Shown in pieces: positions 30,240-34,125 of a stretch of 34,125 nucleotides of DNA. Made by a program: the position numbers and the translations under genes. How positions within the stretch are numbered: position 1 is the first letter of the stretch; every line of letters begins with the position of its first letter. The DNA comes from Lachnospiraceae bacterium (lineage in GTDB: Bacteria > Bacillota > Clostridia > Lachnospirales > Lachnospiraceae), in NCBI GenBank assembly GCA_016280355.1, contig JAEEGO010000083.1, positions 1 to 34,125 of the forward strand, in the 5' to 3' direction. Below the pieces are notes generated by a model. It was given only the letters and a program-made list of their open reading frames with translations. It did no database searches and was not told where the DNA came from.

Positions 30240-30383
30240 ATGTCAAGTAAATTAAATCACAAACTTAGAAGTCAAAGGAGCCACAAGGACAGAGAAGGCA
30301 AGCTGCAGGATTTCCTGAGAGGCGCGTTATACTACAGACTCGCTCACATGATAAAGAGGGCAGCAACAGAGGAAAGCAAATGA
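30240..30383 (+). CDS. Small basic hypothetical protein
   Basis: A 47-residue ORF (SSKLNHKLRSQRSHKDREGK, then ALYYRLAHMIKRAA) is preceded by ACAGGAGG. Strongly basic and helical, possibly nucleic-acid binding. Not recognised. Confidence 0.6.
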   Translation: MSSKLNHKLRSQRSHKDREGKLQDFLRGALYYRLAHMIKRAATEESK

Positions 30384-30431
30384 CAATCGCAATATGCAAG
30401 AGCTGCCCGATGACGAGATTGTGAGGAGAAT

Positions 30432-30878
30432 ATGACGGACGAAGAAAAGATAAACAGACTGAGAAACATACAAAGATGCATACCAATCAAAAACATGGAA
30501 GAATACCAGGGCTTCGAAGCACTGGAGGCCGCTATAGAAGATATCGAGACATTGGACTGGATTAAAAGCAAACTCGGAAATGCGTTCAAAGAACTCGAAG
30601 AGGAAAGTATAGCGAATAATAGGCTGATGGCAGTAAGCGGAATGACCATAGAAGAGCTCACCGACGCATTCATGAAAGGATACAGGATGGTGAGCCCGGA
30701 GAAAAAAGATCAGATTCCGGATATAAGAGTGACGACAGAGGAGGCAGCAGAAGCACTCCGAAATCTCGCAAAGGCAGGAATAAGTCAGGAGGACATCGAA
30801 GTATCTGACCTGCCGCTTTACGATCCGGCCGAACATAACCATCAGATTGAGCCACAGGAAAGGAGCGGCAAGGCATGA
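30432..30878 (+). CDS. Hypothetical early protein
   Basis: The 148-residue protein is predicted helical and acidic (DEEKINRLRNIQRCIPIKN, FKELEEESIANNRLM, TTEEAAEALRNLAKAGIS). No known motif was recognised. It ends in an ATGA overlap with the next gene. Codon use is more AT-rich (ATA, AAA) than in the structural region, as is the rest of 30.4-31.5 kb, which may mark a later-acquired segment. Confidence 0.68.
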   Translation: MTDEEKINRLRNIQRCIPIKNMEEYQGFEALEAAIEDIETLDWIKSKLGNAFKELEEESIANNRLMAVSGMTIEELTDAFMKGYRMVSPEKKDQIPDIRVTTEEAAEALRNLAKAGISQEDIEVSDLPLYDPAEHNHQIEPQERSGKA

Positions 30879-31072
30879 GAAAAGAAAAAGCCCTAATTAT
30901 GGCTCTCAAGATATTTGATACTTGCAAAAAGTACGCAAATGCGGACAGATGCCTAGATTGTCCATTTAATGTGCATGGTTGCATGGTTACGGACGGAAAC
31001 AACATCCCGACGGATTGGCGGTCAAGTGAACTAATTAAATCCATAGAGATACAAGGCAGAAAGGAGCGGTGA
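30875..31072 (+). CDS. Small Cys-rich hypothetical protein
   Basis: The 65-residue protein has Cys spaced as CKKYANADRCLDCPFNVHGC, able to bind a metal ion. It overlaps the upstream gene by four bases. Similar tiny Cys-rich proteins are frequent in phage early regions; function unknown. Confidence 0.62.
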   Translation: MRKEKALIMALKIFDTCKKYANADRCLDCPFNVHGCMVTDGNNIPTDWRSSELIKSIEIQGRKER

Positions 31073-31075
31073 GGA

Positions 31076-31177
31076 ATGATAATTATTCTTGAACTAATGG
31101 CAACGATAGCGGTATCGTCAGCAATTACCACGTATATCACCTTAAAGTTGGTCGAATGGTGGGAATGCAGAAAGTGA
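31076..31177 (+). CDS. 33-residue membrane peptide
   Basis: A tiny ORF (MIIILELMATIAVSSAITTY, then KLVEWWECRK) has one hydrophobic segment and a charged amphipathic tail. AAGGAG lies just upstream. Probably membrane associated. Function unknown. Confidence 0.5.
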   Translation: MIIILELMATIAVSSAITTYITLKLVEWWECRK

Positions 31178-31184
31178 GGGACAC

Positions 31185-31343
31185 ATGAACTGTGAAGATT
31201 GCAATTACACCGATCTAGCCGATTGGGAACAAGATAAAAAGACGGGAAAAGCCACTCCAATATATTGGTGCGAAAGATACAAAAGGTTTTGCGCAGATAT
31301 AAAAGAGTGCCAATACACAAGCGGAAAGGAGCAGGAAAAATGA
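31185..31343 (+). CDS. Small zinc-ribbon-like hypothetical protein
   Basis: A 52-residue ORF carries two Cys pairs (MNCEDCNY near the start; WCERYKRFCADIKEC later), a plausible zinc site. It ends in an ATGA overlap with the next gene. Not in the ORF track because of length. Confidence 0.58.
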   Translation: MNCEDCNYTDLADWEQDKKTGKATPIYWCERYKRFCADIKECQYTSGKEQEK

Positions 31344-31489
31344 TTATAGCTATATGGTTCATCGGAATAGCCATGATCTGGATGCTCACACTGGTGAGAT
31401 TCAACGAGATAGGATACTGGACACCCACAAGGCTGCTCGGCTGGATAGCAGTCTGGACAGGAGCATTGATGGCATGGACATATCACTGA
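31340..31489 (+). CDS. Small two-pass membrane protein
   Basis: The protein is 49 residues from ATG 31340 (coupled by ATGA); the ORF-track start at 31265 is a shadow. Two hydrophobic stretches (IIAIWFIGIAMIWMLTLV and LLGWIAVWTGALMAW) suggest a membrane hairpin. Function unknown. Confidence 0.58.
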   Translation: MIIAIWFIGIAMIWMLTLVRFNEIGYWTPTRLLGWIAVWTGALMAWTYH

Positions 31490-31827
31490 ACATGGAAAGA
31501 GAGATCCGGCTTAAGGCCGTGCTCCTCGAGTATGACAAAGGCACTGACATATATTCAATCGCGGAGATGTTCAACATCCAGCCCCAGACAGTCATGACAT
31601 ACATCCGCGAGCGGAAGGCCACGAGCAAGCAGGAGGAGATCGAGAACACATCGGCACATAAACTGACAATCAAGAATTGGGCGGAAGGGATCACGGTCTT
31701 AGACACACTCAAAACCCCAAAGGGAAAGATGATGGTAGCGGAGATCCACCCACACGTCATCAGATGTTTTAACAGCGACGGATTCGAGACATTCGGTACA
31801 GCAGAGTTGTATTACATGAACAGATAA
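31474..31827 (+). CDS. Helix-turn-helix regulator-like protein
   Basis: I prefer ATG 31474 (CAGGAG about ten bases upstream) over 31492. The 117-residue product has a clear helix-turn-helix (DIYSIAEMFNIQPQTVMTYIRER). A beta-rich C-terminus follows (KTPKGKMMVAEIHPHVIRCF, GTAELYYM). It could regulate early or middle transcription. The family was not identified. Confidence 0.65.
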   Translation: MDISLNMEREIRLKAVLLEYDKGTDIYSIAEMFNIQPQTVMTYIRERKATSKQEEIENTSAHKLTIKNWAEGITVLDTLKTPKGKMMVAEIHPHVIRCFNSDGFETFGTAELYYMNR

Positions 31828-31840
31828 GGGGGCAATCAGA

Positions 31841-32068
31841 ATGACAAATTTACGCGGAGCCTCAATCAAAGAATTTATGGACACCATAGAGGAAATGAGA
31901 ACGCTATACCATTTCACAGATGACCAGGCGAAGATAGTCAGCACATACGATCCTCCATCAGATGCTCACCGGAAGGTTGAGATTTACATGAAGGACGAAG
32001 AGACAGGCGTACACATCACCATGCAGAAGGACATCATAGCAAAGGAGGACGACCTATGGAAAAGATAA
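31841..32068 (+). CDS. Hypothetical protein
   Basis: The 75-residue protein has an N-terminal helix (IKEFMDTIEEMRTLYHFTDDQ) and a beta-rich end (KVEIYMKDEETGVHITMQ). AAGGGGG is upstream, and it overlaps the next gene by 13 bases. Not recognised. Confidence 0.62.
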   Translation: MTNLRGASIKEFMDTIEEMRTLYHFTDDQAKIVSTYDPPSDAHRKVEIYMKDEETGVHITMQKDIIAKEDDLWKR

Positions 32069-32463
32069 CAAAAGACGAGTTCAAGAGGCGGATGCGTGCT
32101 GCAGAGATCGAAAAGCGCATCAACGAGGCGGACACGAAGCCGATAGATGAAGACGACATCATTGCGAAAGAGAATCACGCTCTCGCTCTGGACATCAAGG
32201 CAAAGTATGCCGAGACTCATCCGACACAAAAGAGAGGCCCGAAGCCCAAGACAGAGACACCGAAGAAACCGGGAAGACCTAAGAAGGAGCCCGTGGCAGC
32301 GGAGCAGGAAGAGTCACTCAGATTCCTGATCGGTGTGGCCAGAGGAAGGACAAGCGAGATCATCCACAATTCTGAGGCACACATCAAGACAGCCGGAAAG
32401 CTGGCAGACCTTGCGGAAATATATGACACGCACATCAAAAGAGTGGAGGAGATGCTGAAATGA
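32056..32463 (+). CDS. Hypothetical protein with AT-hook-like motifs
   Basis: This 135-residue protein has two basic Pro/Gly motifs, KRGPKPK and KKPGRPKK. The second contains the GRP core of AT-hooks that bind the DNA minor groove. These sit between an acidic N-terminal helical part and a C-terminal helical part (EESLRFLIGVARGRTSEII). DNA binding is inferred. It overlaps the HAD gene by four bases. Confidence 0.66.
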   Translation: MEKITKDEFKRRMRAAEIEKRINEADTKPIDEDDIIAKENHALALDIKAKYAETHPTQKRGPKPKTETPKKPGRPKKEPVAAEQEESLRFLIGVARGRTSEIIHNSEAHIKTAGKLADLAEIYDTHIKRVEEMLK

Positions 32464-32858
32464 TCATAGCTGTAGATTTTGACGGAGTGCTCTGCGAGAA
32501 GAAATGGCCCGACATCGGAGCACCGAACAAAAAGCTCATAAACCATCTAAAGGCGCTGCAGACTCTGGGCCACAAGATCATCCTCTGGACGTGCCGGACA
32601 GATGATCCCTTCATGGACGGGAGGACAGGACAGTCGAGATTCCTGCTCAATGAAGCGATACACTTCTGCGCGGAGCAGGGACTGACATTCAATCAGATCA
32701 ACGAGCCTGATCCGGACAGCCTGAAGATGTACGGCGGGAACCCTCGCAAGATCTACGCCCATGTCTACATCGATGACAACAATGCAGGAGAGGAGTTCAT
32801 GACGAGATACACCGTCCCGTTCGTGAACGCCAAGACCTACCAAGAAGAGGCGCTATGA
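32460..32858 (+). CDS. HAD-like phosphatase
   Basis: The 132-residue protein has HAD motif I at the very start (IIAVDFDGVLC, nucleophile Asp6 by count). Motif II is in HKIILWTCRTDD (Thr), and a motif IV-like pair of acids is in VYIDDNN. It lacks a cap domain, as is typical for small phage HAD proteins. The substrate is unknown: a nucleotide or a nucleic acid end is possible. Coupled on both sides by ATGA overlaps in the late part of the early operon. Confidence 0.85.
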   Translation: MIIAVDFDGVLCEKKWPDIGAPNKKLINHLKALQTLGHKIILWTCRTDDPFMDGRTGQSRFLLNEAIHFCAEQGLTFNQINEPDPDSLKMYGGNPRKIYAHVYIDDNNAGEEFMTRYTVPFVNAKTYQEEAL

Positions 32859-33301
32859 TGACCGCGAAAACATTCCTCCGAGAGGTGAGGCACGAGCAGA
32901 CAGAGGTCGCACGGCTCGAGAGCAAACTCGAATACTTGAAGAAGTCCACACTGCCGGGAGGCATCAGATACGACAAGGACAAGGTGCAGACATCACCGGA
33001 CGACAGGATCAGCGACATCATGGCCGAGATCGGAGACATCGAGATGGAGCTGGAGGCAGACATCAAGAAGCTCCTCAAAGACATCTCGCAAGCATACAAG
33101 ATGATCGGCAGCCTGACATCCTCCCGACACAGAGACGTGATGCGATGCTATTATCTCCCGGATGTGGAGCCGGGCGGAGAGCTGCCAACGTGGGATGATG
33201 TGGCCGATCGGATGCACTACACAAGAGAGCACGTGCTCAGACTCCACGGCGAAGCTCTGAAAGAAATGAATGATGCTACTAAATGTTACTATAAAGCGTG
33301 A
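32855..33301 (+). CDS. Sigma-factor-like late transcription regulator
   Basis: The 148-residue protein has a long N-terminal coiled coil (FLREVRHEQTEVARLESKLEY). A C-terminal sigma-70 region 4-like helix-turn-helix follows: RHRDVMRCYYLP, then TWDDVADRMHYTREHVLRLH. This is the layout of DUF1492/ArpU-like regulators, encoded just before packaging genes in Firmicutes phages, where they activate late transcription. Position near the end of the early operon agrees. Confidence 0.82.
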   Translation: MMTAKTFLREVRHEQTEVARLESKLEYLKKSTLPGGIRYDKDKVQTSPDDRISDIMAEIGDIEMELEADIKKLLKDISQAYKMIGSLTSSRHRDVMRCYYLPDVEPGGELPTWDDVADRMHYTREHVLRLHGEALKEMNDATKCYYKA

Positions 33302-33374
33302 TATTATGGCATTAAGGAATCCGGACGAACCGGTTCCCCTGTTTTGTTTCTCCCAAGAACAATCATTATCCCAA

Positions 33375-33400
33375 GAAGGGCTGACGCGAGTCGGCCCTTC
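33375..33400 (+). other. Stable hairpin with GCGA tetraloop before the HNH gene
   Basis: GAAGGGC-T-GAC closes a GCGA loop and pairs with GTC-G-GCCCTTC, an 11-bp stem with one G-U pair. Downstream is GCTGCTTTTA, a weak T-tract. It could be a leaky terminator between early and late transcription or an att/cos-linked structure. The HNH ATG lies nine bases after it. Confidence 0.6.
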
Positions 33401-33409
33401 GCTGCTTTT

Positions 33410-33772
33410 ATGGACATCTACAAGACACCCAAATGGGAAGCAAAAAGAGCGAGCATATTGAGGCGTGATGGCTATCAGGATCAAGTCCTGAAAAGATACG
33501 GCAAGCTGAAGCAGGCCAACATCGTGCATCACGTTTTTCCGCTGGGAGAGTTCCCGGAGTACGCATGGGAAGACTGGAATCTCGTAAGCGTGTCGATGGA
33601 GACACACAACAAGCTCCACGACCGGAACACGGACGAACTGACCGAGCAGGGCATCGAGCTCCTGATGAGGATAGCAAGACGCCAAGGGATTCCGGTGCCG
33701 GAAAAATATACACATCCGATCAAGAGGAGGCCGAGCCATGGCAGACGTATGGCATACTGGTCAGCCGGATAG
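33410..33772 (+). CDS. HNH endonuclease
   Basis: The protein is about 120 residues from ATG 33410; the TTG start at 33344 would run through a hairpin. It begins MDIYKTPKWEAKRASILRRDGY. It has the HNH core IVHHVFPLGEFPEYAWEDWNLVSVSMETHNKLHDR with the His pair, Asn and final His in order. HNH proteins next to P27-type terminases help cut cos DNA in HK97-like phages. Here the gene lies about 0.7 kb from terS if the molecule is closed. No obvious strong ribosome site precedes the ATG. Confidence 0.85.
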   Translation: MDIYKTPKWEAKRASILRRDGYQDQVLKRYGKLKQANIVHHVFPLGEFPEYAWEDWNLVSVSMETHNKLHDRNTDELTEQGIELLMRIARRQGIPVPEKYTHPIKRRPSHGRRMAYWSAG

Positions 33773-33920
33773 GAAAGGCTGGTACAACTGCAGACTGGAC
33801 GGCGAGGAGATGAGGCTCTACTTCTTCATCTGCGAATTGAATCCTCGCAAGCGCTATTGGAATGACGAAACCGGAGCGCGGATCGATGACGACGAGATCG
33901 AGTGGCGCGAGCCGCGATGA
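33738..33920 (+). CDS. Small hypothetical protein between HNH and packaging genes
   Basis: The 60-residue protein (ADVWHTGQPDRKGWYNCRLD, then IDDDEIEWREP) is rich in Trp, Asp and Arg and has GAGGAGG upstream. It overlaps the HNH gene by 35 bases. Not recognised. Confidence 0.65.
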   Translation: MADVWHTGQPDRKGWYNCRLDGEEMRLYFFICELNPRKRYWNDETGARIDDDEIEWREPR

Positions 33921-33976
33921 AGTACCCGCCCGGGGTCAAAAATCTCGAACACACGGGCGGACGGTGGCGCGGGTAA
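33917..33976 (+). CDS. Possible 19-residue peptide at the right junction
   Basis: A short ORF starts in an ATGA overlap with the preceding stop and encodes MKYPPGVKNLEHTGGRWRG, ending with the TAA that abuts the right terminal repeat. Coupling suggests it may be translated, but it is too short to be sure. Confidence 0.3.
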   Translation: MKYPPGVKNLEHTGGRWRG

Positions 33977-34125
33977 GTTTTTATATACACAGGGCATTTT
34001 TAGGCTAAAGGGGAACCAGACCCAAAAGAGACCCCCGAAAAAGAGGGGACATAATTCAGAACATAGATTTTTCAAACCCGGGCGAAAGGGATTCGAAACC
34101 CCTGACGATCCGGGTATATTTTTGG
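33976..34125. repeat. Right copy of 150-nt imperfect terminal direct repeat
   Basis: It aligns end to end with 1-150; both copies begin AGTTTTTATATACACAGGGC and end TTTTTGG. It differs by internal substitutions (for example CCCGGG replacing CCCCC around position 104 of the repeat) but by no indel. Confidence 0.9.

Noticed and set aside
30380-30424. 14-codon ORF in ATGA overlap after the 47-residue gene
   Set aside because: Too short to support, though it has a CxxC pattern.
33344-33772. TTG start for the HNH gene
   Set aside because: The extra 22 residues would be encoded by a strong hairpin region and do not resemble HNH proteins; ATG 33410 is preferred.

Overview
The window is an essentially complete genome of a temperate, long-tailed siphovirus of roughly 34 kb, most likely infecting a Gram-positive gut clostridium such as a Lachnospiraceae. 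The evidence is HK97-type packaging and head genes, a tape-measure/Dit/Tal tail module, strong AGGAGG ribosome sites, a dense compact gene order, moderate GC, a tyrosine integrase and a CI-like repressor. The host assignment is inference from gene style only.

Layout: (1) 179-8442: ParB-Dam fusion, small and large terminase, portal, protease, capsid, and head-tail connectors. (2) 8457-15273: major tail protein, a -1 frameshifted tail chaperone pair, tape measure, Dit and Tal-like baseplate protein. (3) 15287-20004: a diversity-generating retroelement (DGR). A 1096-residue receptor-binding protein ends in a variable repeat (VR, 18448-18556). A template repeat (TR, 18676-18784) and a reverse transcriptase follow. 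All 14 VR/TR differences fall on TR adenines. The reverse transcriptase carries Gly where motif A should have its catalytic Asp. (4) 19943-22246: small tail-end proteins, holin region and endolysin, closed by a strong terminator. (5) 22247-24943: attP with a tRNA 3'-end core and arm sites, then leftward integrase and an Ltp-type lipoprotein (probable superinfection exclusion), and the leftward repressor. (6) 24964-25031: compact divergent promoters sharing one operator. (7) 25066-33976: rightward early region with many tiny genes, a SleB-like hydrolase, an HUH Rep-like protein, an RNase H-like protein, a ParB-like protein, a HAD hydrolase, a sigma-like late regulator and HNH endonuclease. The early region runs back into the packaging genes if the molecule is closed.

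The first and last 150 nt of the window are an ungapped imperfect direct repeat (123 of 150 positions identical by my count). Together with an intact attP, this says the sequence represents the excised or virion form rather than an integrated prophage. Whether the repeat is biological or a strain-variant assembly join cannot be settled from the sequence.

Functionally, the repressor/operator switch decides between lysogeny (integrase, lipoprotein) and the rightward early operon. The sigma-like protein near the end of the early region probably turns on packaging, structural and lysis genes. The DGR would diversify the tip protein that contacts the host. All assignments come from motif reading and gene order; no database search was run.
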